This document shows positions 17,987 to 26,924 of a stretch of DNA of 64,000 nt, in pieces. The position numbers and the translations under genes are program-made. A model generated the notes under the pieces. It saw only the letters and a list, made by a program, of their open reading frames with translations. It was not told the origin of the DNA and did no database searches. Source of the DNA: CALGLS01 sp965222105 (GTDB lineage Bacteria > Bacteroidota > Bacteroidia > Chitinophagales > Saprospiraceae); assembly GCA_965222105.1 (NCBI GenBank), contig CBDCTQ010000008.1:6014-70013 (forward strand), written 5' to 3'. Position 1 is the stretch's first letter; each line of letters begins with the position of its first letter.

Positions 17987-19890
17987 GGGGCAGGGGGTTT
18001 CCAGGTCAGTAGGTCATTTTCTGTTTCGATGTATCCTTCGTCGAGCAATAATTCAATGGCTTTCAACACCTGGTTTTCCCGACGGGGGGCAAAGGCATGG
18101 ACTACTTCGCGCACGGCCAGGGAGTTGCCTTGCAAGAGCTTTTCGATCTTTTCTTTGTATCGGAGAAAGTCCTCCTTGGAAAGATCAACTTTGTGACGAT
18201 TGAGACAGACATCGCATTGACCGCAGTTGGTCGCGCTGCTTTCGCCAAAATAGTCGAGCAATTGACGTTGGCGACAGACGGGGTCTTCGGCGTAGGCAAT
18301 CATTTTCTTGATGCGTTCCTGCTGTCGGTTCTTTCTAAAGTCGTACAATTTCTGATCGATGGTCAGATTGGCCAGGCTGCTCCGGTCTTCCAGAAAAATG
18401 ATCTGAGGGGCATCTTTTTTGGGCTGGTAGTCGATGATGTTTTCTTTGTGCAAGCGGGCCAATTGGGCTTCCAACTGGTTTTGTGAAATCCTGAGAAAGG
18501 AAGCCAACTGGCGTTCGTTGATGGACACATAGTGGTGGAAAGCGCCTTCCGTGCTTCGAAGTATCGCTTTCAGCAAAGTGTCTAAGTCTTTGTTTTTCAG
18601 TTGGTAATCGTACAATTTATCTTTTGAAACTTTTATCGTCAACTGGGAAGGTAGAAAGACCGACTCGCTCAATACCAGCCAACCCGCCTGCTCCAACAAT
18701 TTCAAACTGCTGTGAACAATACGGGGCTGGAGCCCAAACTTTTTGCAAAAATCGACCAGGTGAAAGTTGAAACTCTGGCCGGCACCGCCCCCCGTCGCCA
18801 ATTGAAAATAACTGCCCAGTGCCTGATAGACCTGCTTGATGGTTTTGATGGGCGGAAACGACAGAGCCAACTGGCGCTCCAGTGCCTGACCATCAGCGGC
18901 GTTGTACAACAACACGGCATAAGATTTTTTTCCGTCGCGCCCTCCCCTCCCCGCTTCCTGGAAATAGGCCTCGGGGCTCTCCGGCAAATCGAGGTGAACA
19001 ACCGTGCGCACATCCGGCTTGTCGATGCCCATCCCAAAGGCGTTGGTGCAGGCTATGACGCGGATCTTGCCATTGATCCATGCCTCCTGTTTGGCCGACC
19101 GCTCTTCGGTACTGAGGCCGGCGTGGTAAAAATCGGCAGCGATCCCTTTTCTGGATAACAATAAGGCTACGTCTTTGGTGCGTTTGCGGCTTCTGACGTA
19201 GACGATTCCCGTCCCTTTAACCTTTCGGAGAATATCTAACAGCTTTTTTTCTTTGGCCTCCTGGGGCAAAACGACGTAGGCGAGGTTGTCTCTGACAAAG
19301 CTTTTTTGGAAAACCACGCCGTTGCGAAAGGAGAGTTTTTCCTGTATATCTTCCACTACTTTGGGAGTGGCGGTAGCGGTGAGCGCAATGATGGAGGTGT
19401 CGGGAAGCAGATCCCTGATCTGTGCAATGTCGAGGTAAGCGGGCCGGAAATCGTACCCCCATTGAGAAATGCAGTGGGCTTCATCGACTGCGATGAGGTT
19501 GACCGACATTTTTTTGAGGCGTTCCTGGAGCAGTTCTGTTTTCAGTCTTTCAGGAGAGACGTACAAGAGTTTGAGTCCACCATACACGGCGTTGTCGAGG
19601 ATGCGGTCGATGTCACGGTAGCGCATACCGGAGTAAATAGCTTCGGCGGAGATGTTTTTTTGTTTGAGGTGGTAGACCTGGTCTTTCATCAGGGCGATCA
19701 AGGGCGATACGACCAGACAGATGCCATCTCGACAGAGGGCCGGCACCTGAAAGCAAATGGATTTGCCCCCACCAGTTGGCAACAGGGCCAAGGTGTCCTG
19801 TCCGTCCAAAGCGGATTGGATGATGTCTTCCTGAAGAGGTCGGAAAGCGTCGTATCCCCAAAATTGTTGTAGTGCTTCAAGCGGTTTCAA
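17983..19890 (-). CDS. recQ: ATP-dependent DNA helicase RecQ
   Basis: This 3'-5' helicase unwinds recombination and repair intermediates. Visible motifs: LLPTGGGKSICFQVPAL (Walker A), AVDEAHCISQWGYDFRPAY (DEAH box), IALTATATPKV, GIVYVRSRKRTKDVA, FGMGIDKPDVRTVVH, and the arginine finger QEAGRGGRDGK. A zinc-binding domain (C-x16-C..C-x2-C type; ATNCGQCDVCLNRH) follows. No ATG lies before the helicase core. The frame stays open to 20106, but that part overlaps the C-terminus of the PorG-like gene and has no helicase similarity. I place the start at TTG 19890, giving LKPLEALQQFWGYDAFRPLQ; TTG 19914 is the alternative. I see no clear HRDC domain at the C-terminus. Confidence 0.9.
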   Translation of the reverse strand: MKPLEALQQFWGYDAFRPLQEDIIQSALDGQDTLALLPTGGGKSICFQVPALCRDGICLVVSPLIALMKDQVYHLKQKNISAEAIYSGMRYRDIDRILDNAVYGGLKLLYVSPERLKTELLQERLKKMSVNLIAVDEAHCISQWGYDFRPAYLDIAQIRDLLPDTSIIALTATATPKVVEDIQEKLSFRNGVVFQKSFVRDNLAYVVLPQEAKEKKLLDILRKVKGTGIVYVRSRKRTKDVALLLSRKGIAADFYHAGLSTEERSAKQEAWINGKIRVIACTNAFGMGIDKPDVRTVVHLDLPESPEAYFQEAGRGGRDGKKSYAVLLYNAADGQALERQLALSFPPIKTIKQVYQALGSYFQLATGGGAGQSFNFHLVDFCKKFGLQPRIVHSSLKLLEQAGWLVLSESVFLPSQLTIKVSKDKLYDYQLKNKDLDTLLKAILRSTEGAFHHYVSINERQLASFLRISQNQLEAQLARLHKENIIDYQPKKDAPQIIFLEDRSSLANLTIDQKLYDFRKNRQQERIKKMIAYAEDPVCRQRQLLDYFGESSATNCGQCDVCLNRHKVDLSKEDFLRYKEKIEKLLQGNSLAVREVVHAFAPRRENQVLKAIELLLDEGYIETENDLLTWKPPAP

Positions 19891-19951
19891 ATCGATGTCG
19901 TTTTTGCCGAGCAAGCCCGAAAGAGCAAAATACGACAATCCCGGGATAAAA

Positions 19952-20806
19952 TTAAAATCCGGGGCATCCCGACTTACCTGAACGGTTGCGGTTGCGGAAG
20001 CCCGCCAGTCCGTTGTCGAGAAAATTATAGGAGATGGTGACGCCGCCCATGAGATACCAGTCGTTGTCGCCGGGGTCGCCTCTGGCTTCCCCACCTTGCT
20101 TGACAAGGCCGGTTCGATTGCCTAAGGCAGCAGCGGTTTCGCCCCTCGATTCGAGCAAAACGGCATCGGCGGCATAGGTGCCGCTAACGTCGTCAAGGTA
20201 ATCGGTAAAGGTCATTCGCGATCCCATTTCGACGCCGATGTTCCAGGCGTCGTTGAGCGCGAATTTGGCGCCAATGCCCATTGGAATGGAAAATTGAATT
20301 TGTTTGTAAAATACTTTTTCAGGATACTGTGGCAGGCCCTGTCCTTCGGTACCCAGGGGTTGGAGGGCAACCCAGTTGCCGTCGTATTTTGCCCTTGGAT
20401 TGAAGTGGAAGGCAGCGATACCGCCGAAGATGTAAGGGGAAAAGATACGGCTTAGGTTGTAGGGCTGATAGCCGAGAATGTTAAATTCTCCGGTGATGGC
20501 CAGCTCGGTTACAGACGACCGGAAGCTCAGATTGCGTTCGAGACGCCAGTCAGCGGTCGAGTTAGCATCGCTACCGGAAATAGAGCCGTAGGTCAATCCG
20601 AGTTTTACGGCGACAAAATCACCAAAATTGTGGCGATAAAAGCCTCCAACGGAGACGTGTGTTTCGTTGATGTTGGACCAAATGTTGGACGGTGACAGGT
20701 CGCCCTGATACACGGAAGCCCCTAAAATAAGGCCTGCCTCCCCGTGTTGGGAAAAGACAGAAAGGGGTAATAACATCAAAAAGGGCAGGAAAATGTTTTT
20801 GAACAT
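19952..20806 (-). CDS. Outer-membrane beta-barrel protein, DUF6089/PorG-like
   Basis: The 284-residue protein has a signal peptide (cleavage after VFSQ) and then HGEAGLILGASVYQGDLSPS, the typical opening of the DUF6089 family that includes the T9SS component PorG. Alternating hydrophobic/aromatic beta strands (FVAVKLGLTYGSISG; FSPYIFGGIAAFHFNPRA; FSIPMGIGAKFAL; WYLMGGVTISYNFLDN) indicate an eight-strand-type barrel. The C-terminal basic tail (GFRNRNRSGKSG) is unusual. If it is PorG, it would help assemble the T9SS that exports the CHU_C and T9SS proteins of this window; that assignment is inference. First gene of a likely operon with recQ. Confidence 0.75.
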   Translation of the reverse strand: MFKNIFLPFLMLLPLSVFSQHGEAGLILGASVYQGDLSPSNIWSNINETHVSVGGFYRHNFGDFVAVKLGLTYGSISGSDANSTADWRLERNLSFRSSVTELAITGEFNILGYQPYNLSRIFSPYIFGGIAAFHFNPRAKYDGNWVALQPLGTEGQGLPQYPEKVFYKQIQFSIPMGIGAKFALNDAWNIGVEMGSRMTFTDYLDDVSGTYAADAVLLESRGETAAALGNRTGLVKQGGEARGDPGDNDWYLMGGVTISYNFLDNGLAGFRNRNRSGKSGCPGF

Positions 20807-21267
20807 AGTATTTGAAAGGTGTTAATGGGAAAATCAATGGATTTGCAACGACCAGCCTGGTAAGGAAATTACCTATTAGGGCGGCAAAATTAAAACCGGG
20901 GTGTGAAATGAGACACAAAAATAACAATTTTCGGGGCATACATAGTCGTTTTTGGTTATATTTCTGTTGGCTCTGTCACAAATTTACCGTTGCTGCGGCA
21001 GAAATGTCGCCTGATTGCAACTTATTTTCGGCGAAAGCCTGCTGTTGGTCGGACGACTGTCTTTATACATCTATAAATCACATTTATGGAATCGAATTCG
21101 TTATAAATACCGTATTTTTGCATGAATTTGTTTTGTTTATAAAAAGAGATTATGTATGAAAAATTTGTATGGAGCCCAAATGTTCTTTTTTGTCCACTTT
21201 GGTTCCTATACAAAAAATCCAAACATAATCTCTAAACAACTTTTGAAATCTCTTTAAAATTTTGAAC
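20807..21267. other. Gene-free interval with promoter boxes and a palindromic repeat
   Basis: No gene is supported in these 460 bases. On the minus strand TAATTTTG (20885-20892) is a -7-like box for the PorG-like gene. On the plus strand TATTTTTG (21113-21120) is a -7-like box upstream of the subtilase. The right part holds the palindromic element at 21145-21233. Confidence 0.5.
21145..21233. repeat. Palindromic intergenic element, copy A (89 bp)
   Basis: The left arm begins AGAGATTATG and contains AAATTTGTATGGAGCC; the right arm contains GGTTCCTATACAAAAAATCC and ends CATAATCTCT, so the ends are inverted copies. The same design, including the central ATGTTCTTTTTTG word, recurs at 42535-42693. 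Confidence 0.65.
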
Positions 21268-22908
21268 ATGAAACTCAACTTGTTTTTTCTTTTTTCCCTG
21301 TTATTCAGTGGCAGTTTGATGGCCCAGGACAGTGCCCCCGAAAACTGGTTTAACCTCGATTATGGCTCCGACAAGATCTCTGGCGTCAGTACGGAGAAAA
21401 CCTATCAGACTCTGTTAAAAGACCGCTCTTCTCAAACGGTAGTAGTGGCCGTAATTGATTCAGGGGTCGATTACAAACACGAAGACCTCAAAGCCGTAAT
21501 GTGGGTCAATGAAGATGAAATACCCGGCAACGGCATTGACGACGACAAAAACGGCTACATCGACGACATCCACGGCTGGAATTTCATCGGCGGAAAAAAC
21601 GGCAAAAACATCAATGCAGATGCACTTGAAATTGCCCGACTCGTAGGTATGTACGACAAAAAGTTCAAAGGGGTCGATCCTTCCAACCTTAAGAAAAAAG
21701 AAAAGAAGAAGTACGACAAATACCTCAAAATGAAAAAGGTTATTGACGACAAACAAGCCGAGCTGGCCATCCAGTCAGCTTCCTGGTTTGCCCTCGACGA
21801 AACATTGAGCCGCCTGAAAAAAGCCCTGAAGAACGATTCCTTCACCGCCGAAGATTTAAAGGCTTTTGAAACAACCGATGAAACCCTCTCCAGCGACAAG
21901 GAAATGTTGGAAAACATTCTTAGCAAGGGAACGACCGTAGCCGACCTGATGGACCAGGTAGCCGGCGCCAAAGGCTATTTCGACACACAAATGAATAAAT
22001 GGTACAACCCCGAATTTGATCCCCGCGCCGAAATTGTTGGCGATAATTATAAAAACTCGCACGAAAGAGGTTATGGCAACAGCGACGTCAAAGGTCCCGA
22101 CGCCGCCCACGGCACCCACGTAGCCGGTATCATCGCCGCCGTTCGCGACAATGACCTCGGCATCAAAGGCGTTGCCGACAATGTACGCATTATGTCGATC
22201 CGCGCCGTACCCGACGGCGATGAACGCGACAAAGACGTGGCCAACGCCATTTTTTACGCCGTTGACAATGGGGCGACCATCATCAACATGAGTTTTGGCA
22301 AAAGCTATGTATACGATAAAGGCATCGTCGACAAAGCCGTCAAATATGCCCAAAAGCACGATGTACTATTAGTACACGCCGCCGGCAATGATGGGAGCAA
22401 CACCGATTCGGCCAATAACTTCCCCAACGACAAATACAATAAAAGCGGATGGTTCAAGCCCAAATACTGCAAAAACTGGCTGGAGGTAGGTGCCCTTTCC
22501 TGGAAAGGTGGTGAAAATGCGGTTGCCGGATTTTCCAACTATGGCAAAAAGAACGTAGATGTGTTCGCACCTGGCTATCAGATCAACTCTACCATTCCCG
22601 AACAAGGATACGCCAAGTTTAGCGGCACCAGTATGGCCTCGCCGGTTACAGCCGGAGTAGCTGCCCTGCTGCGTTCTTACTTCCCAACATTAACTGCTGG
22701 TCAGGTGAAGGCCATTATCATGGGTTCGGTTAATCCACAGACCCAAAAGGTCAAACAGCCGGGTACCAAAGCCCTCGTTCCCTTTTCGGAATTGTGCCAA
22801 ACAGGTGGGGTGGTTAATGTATACAAAGCGGTCAAACTGGCCGAAAAAACCAAAGGCAAGAAGAAAGTTAAGAACCAGAAATCATCCAAACAGGTAGCTG
22901 TGCCTTAA
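21268..22908 (+). CDS. S8 family subtilisin-like serine protease
   Basis: A signal peptide (hydrophobic core LFFLFSLLFSGSLM, cleavage after MAQ) precedes the catalytic domain. The triad is Asp64 (VVAVIDSGVDYKHEDLK), His281 (DAAHGTHVAGIIAA) and Ser455 (SGTSMASPVTAG); the oxyanion Asn lies in VHAAGNDGSN. Between Asp and His there are 217 residues, compared with some 35-60 in classic subtilisins. The extra part (about 110-265) is a highly charged helical insertion (KKKEKKKYDKYLKMKKVIDD). No T9SS tail is visible; the C-terminus is Lys-rich. A TTG two codons upstream is in frame, but the ATG at 21268 is clearly better placed. It ends in a strong terminator. Confidence 0.92.
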   Translation: MKLNLFFLFSLLFSGSLMAQDSAPENWFNLDYGSDKISGVSTEKTYQTLLKDRSSQTVVVAVIDSGVDYKHEDLKAVMWVNEDEIPGNGIDDDKNGYIDDIHGWNFIGGKNGKNINADALEIARLVGMYDKKFKGVDPSNLKKKEKKKYDKYLKMKKVIDDKQAELAIQSASWFALDETLSRLKKALKNDSFTAEDLKAFETTDETLSSDKEMLENILSKGTTVADLMDQVAGAKGYFDTQMNKWYNPEFDPRAEIVGDNYKNSHERGYGNSDVKGPDAAHGTHVAGIIAAVRDNDLGIKGVADNVRIMSIRAVPDGDERDKDVANAIFYAVDNGATIINMSFGKSYVYDKGIVDKAVKYAQKHDVLLVHAAGNDGSNTDSANNFPNDKYNKSGWFKPKYCKNWLEVGALSWKGGENAVAGFSNYGKKNVDVFAPGYQINSTIPEQGYAKFSGTSMASPVTAGVAALLRSYFPTLTAGQVKAIIMGSVNPQTQKVKQPGTKALVPFSELCQTGGVVNVYKAVKLAEKTKGKKKVKNQKSSKQVAVP

Positions 22909-22931
22909 TGGAACCATTCTTGTAAAATGAA

Positions 22932-22967
22932 AAAGAGTTATGATGTTGACCGTCATAACTCTTTTTT
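22932..22967 (+). terminator. Intrinsic terminator of the subtilase gene
   Basis: AAAGAGTTATGA (22932-22943) and TCATAACTCTTT (22953-22964) form a perfect 12-bp stem with a 9-base loop, followed by a T run to 22967. Confidence 0.85.
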
Positions 22968-22993
22968 AATGCGCCGAAGATTCAGTAGCTTTG
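22963..22993 (+). promoter_or_regulatory. Promoter of the lipoprotein gene at 23016
   Basis: TAGCTTTG at 22986-22993 is an exact -7 box. The T run of the preceding terminator (TTTT at 22963-22966) lies 19 bases upstream and could serve as the -33 element, so terminator and promoter overlap. The start codon is 23 bases downstream. Confidence 0.55.
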
Positions 22994-23015
22994 CGCAACA
23001 TCAAATCCTTAGATC

Positions 23016-23699
23016 ATGATTCGTTTATTTCCGGTTTTATTTTGTTTTGGAATCCTCTTCATTGCCTGCCAGCCCGACGAAAAGGTCTCTCAAAACGCCA
23101 CTGATAATGTTGAAAATAATGGCGGTGTGGCCGCAAAAAAGAAGGAAAAGGGCAAACTCAATCACAACCAACTAAGACCCGATCCGGATGAGGAACGCCA
23201 AAATGCCGCAGCTAATCCAGTGTATGCCCGATTGACAAAAGGCCATGAAAACGATCGGACTGTCGTCAAAATAGTGGATAACATAAAGGGAATGATGGGT
23301 TCCAATTTTTTGGAATCGGTTCAACTCGAGGGAAATACATTCACCTTGACCTATTTTGGTAACGTCGACAAGTACAACGAAGCCAACAAAGATTATTCCC
23401 GCCCACTCAACGCCCTGTCACTGGATAAATATTGGTCGACCGGCTCTCGTGGTGCCAAGATTATGACCAGCGTACCCGCAGAGATACTTAAGGAATTTCC
23501 CTCTGTAGAAACAGTGAAAATCACCCTACCCACTTCTCAGAATACCTACTACATCAAAGCCACCCGCGAAGATATTGCCGAGGTGTCGGGCTTTAGCTGG
23601 GAGGAGATCACCGCCGACTGGAGCAATAAATTTACCAACCCACTCGTGCGTTTGCCAGAAGGCAGGAAGCAATTGCTGGAGAAGATTTTGTATCAGTGA
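23016..23699 (+). CDS. Putative lipoprotein, 227 aa
   Basis: A signal peptide ending in lipobox LFIAC (Cys18) marks a lipid-anchored protein. Residues 20-75 are a low-complexity, charged linker (KKKEKGKLNHNQLRPDPDEE). The C-terminal ~150 residues are a compact domain of unknown family with DRTVVKIVDNIKGMMGSNFL and VETVKITLPTSQNTYYIKAT, suggesting an alpha/beta fold. It has its own promoter and no operon partners. Confidence 0.7.
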   Translation: MIRLFPVLFCFGILFIACQPDEKVSQNATDNVENNGGVAAKKKEKGKLNHNQLRPDPDEERQNAAANPVYARLTKGHENDRTVVKIVDNIKGMMGSNFLESVQLEGNTFTLTYFGNVDKYNEANKDYSRPLNALSLDKYWSTGSRGAKIMTSVPAEILKEFPSVETVKITLPTSQNTYYIKATREDIAEVSGFSWEEITADWSNKFTNPLVRLPEGRKQLLEKILYQ

Positions 23700-23811
23700 T
23701 CTATGGTTTTATAACCTGAGATTTGTGTTTTTTAATTACATAAAATATCGGGGGGCGGGGGATTTTTCCAGATTTTTAGCGCCGATATGAATGGACTGTC
23801 GATAGGCGTAG

Positions 23812-24495
23812 CTAATCAGCTTTCTTTTTCTTTAGCTTGTCTTTAAAGACTTTCCGGAATTTTTCTACTTTCGGAGTGATCACCATTGAGCAATAGGGGT
23901 TGCGGTTACCTACCCGCTCGTAGTATTCCTGGTGATAGTCTTCGGCTGCATAGAAATTGAGGTAAGGGCTGATCTCCGTTACGATGGGGTTGGGCCAGAT
24001 GTTGGCGGCTTCCAGTTCTATTTTTGACTTTTCGGCGGCTTGTTGTTGTGCTTCGTTGTGGTAGAAAATGGCCGAACGGTATTGTGGCCCTACGTCGTTG
24101 CCTTGGCGGTTGAGGGTGGTGGGGTCGTGGGTTTGCCAAAACACTTCCAGCAATTCTATAAAGCTGATAACAGCGGGGTCGTAGGTGATCTGAACGACTT
24201 CTGCATGGCCCGTGGTCTTTTTGCATACTTCTTCGTAGGTGGGATTTTCTACATGACCGCCGGAGTAACCCGACACGGCCGTATGCACCCCTTCGAGGCT
24301 TTCAAAGATGGCTTCGGTACACCAAAAGCAGCCGGTGCCAAATGTCGCTGTTTCCATATTTTCTGAATTTACAGGTAGGGCTGCCGCTGCCTTTTTTACG
24401 GAAGTGGAAGAAAGAGCCCTACCGGATTGATCACCGGAAGGTGTACAACCGGTGAGCAATAATAAGAGGGTGGAAATCAAAGAGATGGTTTGCAT
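23812..24495 (-). CDS. msrA: Peptide-methionine (S)-S-oxide reductase, lipoprotein form
   Basis: The enzyme reduces methionine-S-sulfoxide in oxidised proteins. The catalytic motif is GTGCFWCTEAIFE, and GYSGGHVENPTYEEVC, DPTTLNRQGNDVGPQYRSAI and YHQEYY complete the MsrA pattern. From the ATG at 24495 the protein has a signal peptide and lipobox LLTGC, so it should act at the periplasmic face of a membrane. Upstream in-frame codons to 24648 have no family similarity. The Lys-rich C-terminus (KDKLKKKKAD) replaces the usual resolving-Cys tail. There is no fused MsrB domain. Confidence 0.93.
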   Translation of the reverse strand: MQTISLISTLLLLLTGCTPSGDQSGRALSSTSVKKAAAALPVNSENMETATFGTGCFWCTEAIFESLEGVHTAVSGYSGGHVENPTYEEVCKKTTGHAEVVQITYDPAVISFIELLEVFWQTHDPTTLNRQGNDVGPQYRSAIFYHNEAQQQAAEKSKIELEAANIWPNPIVTEISPYLNFYAAEDYHQEYYERVGNRNPYCSMVITPKVEKFRKVFKDKLKKKKAD

Positions 24496-24762
24496 GATAT
24501 AAGCGTTTTCTTTCCAAACAGCATTGGCGGTCAATTGTTGTTGGCTTGAGGTTTGAAATCCAATCCAATTTGCGGAAGCGGTCTCGATCAAGACAAAATG
24601 GGCAGTTGTGCTCAGAGCAAGCGGGCCACGACAACCGGCCTTCTTCATCTGTCTTATTTAATAATAGGAATCAGGGTTTGACCATTACATTTCTTGAGCA
24701 GCCAGATATCAGGCCAAACCACTCGCATTAATTACGTTTGAGGGCAGTCTGACCTCTGACAG

Positions 24763-24778
24763 TCCCGCCGTGGCGGGA
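24763..24778. repeat. REP-like palindrome
   Basis: TCCCGCCGTGGCGGGA is a perfect 7-bp inverted repeat with a two-base centre, flanked by similar CTGACCTCTGAC and CTGACTTCTGAC words. It lies between msrA and the moeZ-like gene. Confidence 0.5.
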
Positions 24779-24834
24779 ACGATCTGACTTCTGACCGCTC
24801 AAAACAGAATTTAACCCTGATTCGCATTAATAAT

Positions 24835-25974
24835 TTAATACACCGGAATGGCCGGGTCGATCTCTTTGGCGTAAGCGTTGATGCCTCCTTTGAGGTTATA
24901 CAGGTTGGTGAATGGAAATAGTTGTTGTAATCTTTTGATGGCTTCCGCCGAACGTTTTCCGCTGCGGCAATGGATCACTACTATTTTTTCGACCGGAATG
25001 CGTGGGACGGCTCTGCTTATTTCTGCCAAAGGGATCAGCTCTCCATCGAGATTGGAAATTTCGTATTCGTAGGGTTCCCGGACGTCGATGAGATGAAAGT
25101 TGCCTTTTTCCTCCTTTAGTGATCGCAGTTCCTGGACGCTGATCTCCTTCACTGCCAGTAGATGACCATTGGGAGTGGTACCACAGAATTGTTCGTAGTT
25201 GATCAACTCAGTGATCCGGGTTTCGGGGTTTTTATTCACATTCAAAATACGAGTGGTAAAGGCCGCCGCATCATACAAAAACAATCTACCTGCAAGAGGT
25301 TCCCCTACCCCGGTAATGACTTTGATGACTTCTGATGCCTGCATGCTGCCAATGATACCTGGCAGGACACCCAATACGCCACCTTCAGCACAACTGGGCA
25401 CCAGCCCCGGAGGAGGAGGCTCCGGAAAGAGATCACGGTAATTAGGACCGCGGGTACCATCGGCATTGGGGAAATTGAAGACCGATACCTGTCCTTCAAA
25501 CCGGAAAATAGAAGCATAGACATTCACTTTTCTTGCCAGCACACAGGCGTCGTTGACGAGGTAGCGGGTAGGAAAATTGTCGGTACCGTCGGCCACTATG
25601 TCGTAACCGGCAATGATGTCGAGGGCGTTGTCTTTTGTAATAGCCGTGTTGTAAACAGTGAATCGAACATGCGGGTTGAGGGCTTCCAGCCGTTTTTTTG
25701 CCGTTTCTGCTTTTGATTTTCCGATGTCACCGACTGTGAAAAGGACTTGCCGTTGGAGGTTGCTCTCGTCGACCACATCGAAATCCACGATACCGATATG
25801 GCCCACCCCAGCTGCGGTGAGATAGAGCAGAACGGGGCTCCCCAGCCCGCCCGATCCAATGACGAGGACGTTGGCATCTTTGAGTTTTTGCTGGCCGTCC
25901 TTACCAAATTCTGGAATGGCCAGGTGACGGGCGTATCGAGCCATTTCTGCTGTACTTAATTGGTTGTTTTTCAT
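24835..25974 (-). CDS. moeZ: ThiF/MoeB-type adenylyltransferase with rhodanese domain (MoeZ-like)
   Basis: Residues 1-250 are an E1-like enzyme: nucleotide loop VIGSGGLGSPVLLYL, VDFDVVDESNLQRQ, and YDIVADGTDNFPTRYLVNDA. Residues ~275-379 are a rhodanese domain with active-site loop IHCRSGKRS. This architecture (MoeZ/MoeBR) adenylates the C-terminal Gly-Gly of a small sulfur carrier and then transfers sulfur to give a thiocarboxylate. I see no paired CxxC zinc motifs, unlike E. coli MoeB. As last gene of the cysM-mec-cysO-moeZ cluster it should charge the CysO-like protein; it may also serve MoaD or ThiS elsewhere. It begins 27 bases after the carrier gene. Confidence 0.88.
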   Translation of the reverse strand: MKNNQLSTAEMARYARHLAIPEFGKDGQQKLKDANVLVIGSGGLGSPVLLYLTAAGVGHIGIVDFDVVDESNLQRQVLFTVGDIGKSKAETAKKRLEALNPHVRFTVYNTAITKDNALDIIAGYDIVADGTDNFPTRYLVNDACVLARKVNVYASIFRFEGQVSVFNFPNADGTRGPNYRDLFPEPPPPGLVPSCAEGGVLGVLPGIIGSMQASEVIKVITGVGEPLAGRLFLYDAAAFTTRILNVNKNPETRITELINYEQFCGTTPNGHLLAVKEISVQELRSLKEEKGNFHLIDVREPYEYEISNLDGELIPLAEISRAVPRIPVEKIVVIHCRSGKRSAEAIKRLQQLFPFTNLYNLKGGINAYAKEIDPAIPVY

Positions 25975-26001
25975 AATTACAGGATTTTACTGCGGTTTGA
26001 G

Positions 26002-26274
26002 TTACCCCCCCGCAATGGCGGGAATGATACTGATGACGGTTTCGTCTTTTACGACAGTGGCTTCACGCTGGAGTTCGTTGATGTCCTCATTGCCGATAAA
26101 TATACGGACAAAGGAGCGAAATTTCCCCTTTGGGTCGAACAGGTATTGGTGTAGCCCTTCGAAGGCGGTGGTGAGTTCGAGGATCGCTTCTTCAACGGTG
26201 CGTCCTCTGGTCTCAAAAACGGATTGGTTGTCGGTGAATTTCCGCAAGGGTGTAGGAATGATGATTTTTGCCAT
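26002..26274 (-). CDS. cysO: CysO-like (MoaD/ThiS family) sulfur carrier protein
   Basis: This 90-residue ubiquitin-fold protein ends in the free diglycine VISIIPAIAGG needed for adenylation and thiocarboxylation. The segment FRSFVRIFIGNEDINELQRE and the ending IIPAIAGG resemble actinobacterial CysO (remembered ending ILPAVAGG) more than MoaD or ThiS. The position between a JAMM peptidase gene and a MoeZ-type activating enzyme, with cysM at the operon start, supports a role as sulfide donor in cysteine synthesis. Confidence 0.85.
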   Translation of the reverse strand: MAKIIIPTPLRKFTDNQSVFETRGRTVEEAILELTTAFEGLHQYLFDPKGKFRSFVRIFIGNEDINELQREATVVKDETVISIIPAIAGG

Positions 26275-26280
26275 GATTAA

Positions 26281-26434
26281 AAGGATTTAGAAAGATTATT
26301 GATTTATTGATGGTGGACGTTGCACGGGATATAGGTTGCTTTTTAAGGACTATTGTCTGCCTGGCTTCATAAACCGCGTAACAAGTCCGGGGAAAGCTCC
26401 CGTTGCAATTCCGGCGTAGGCTTTCACGGTTGAC
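26281..26434. repeat. Operon-internal intergenic repeat, copy 1
   Basis: The block contains AAGGACTATTGTCTGCCTGG and GTAGGCTTTCACGG. The same words, slightly changed, occur at 26925-27040 in the next gap of the operon. Confidence 0.4.
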
Positions 26435-26881
26435 CTATTGAATACTAGCAGCCTGGAATAGCCCCAACTCTTCTTCCAAAAATTCATGCCGGGATTCGCA
26501 GAGTCGCCAGGATTGCCAATGTTCGACCCGGCCCTCCATTACCGAAACAATTAAGTAGGAGAAAAATGGAAGGGCTTGCGCCAAATCATACTCGGATGGG
26601 ATGGCCGGATGGTTGGGGTGGGAATGGTAGATACCCAACAATTGTTTTCCGGATGCGATGGCGTATTGCTCAGCATGCAGGTAGTCGGTGGGGCTTATCT
26701 CGAAGCGCCTTCTTTGGTCGCCTTCTTTGCTGTTGGCAACCGGCAACGCGTGGTCGATGAGACGGCTTCTACCTCTTGTGGTGCCCAGCAGGAAGCCGCA
26801 GCATTCGTTGGGGAAGGCATTTTGAGCTTCCTGATGGATGGTTGAGCGGGCGGTGTCTGATAAGAAAATTTGGTATGGCAT
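26435..26881 (-). CDS. mec: JAMM/MPN+ metallopeptidase (Mec-like, M67 family)
   Basis: The zinc motif is YHSHPNHPAIPSEYDLAQA, that is H-x-H-x7-S-x2-D, with the upstream Glu in FPNECCGFLLG. The 148-residue length from the ATG at 26881 fits the stand-alone prokaryotic JAMM enzymes. In Mycobacterium tuberculosis Mec (established knowledge) such an enzyme cuts the CysO-cysteine adduct to release cysteine and free carrier. The neighbouring cysO and cysM genes argue for that function here. An upstream ATG at 26926 is in frame, but its 15 residues look unrelated to the family. Confidence 0.87.
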   Translation of the reverse strand: MPYQIFLSDTARSTIHQEAQNAFPNECCGFLLGTTRGRSRLIDHALPVANSKEGDQRRRFEISPTDYLHAEQYAIASGKQLLGIYHSHPNHPAIPSEYDLAQALPFFSYLIVSVMEGRVEHWQSWRLCESRHEFLEEELGLFQAASIQ

Positions 26882-26924
26882 GGATGAAAGATTAGAGATT
26901 GATTGATTATTTATTGACTTGCCC

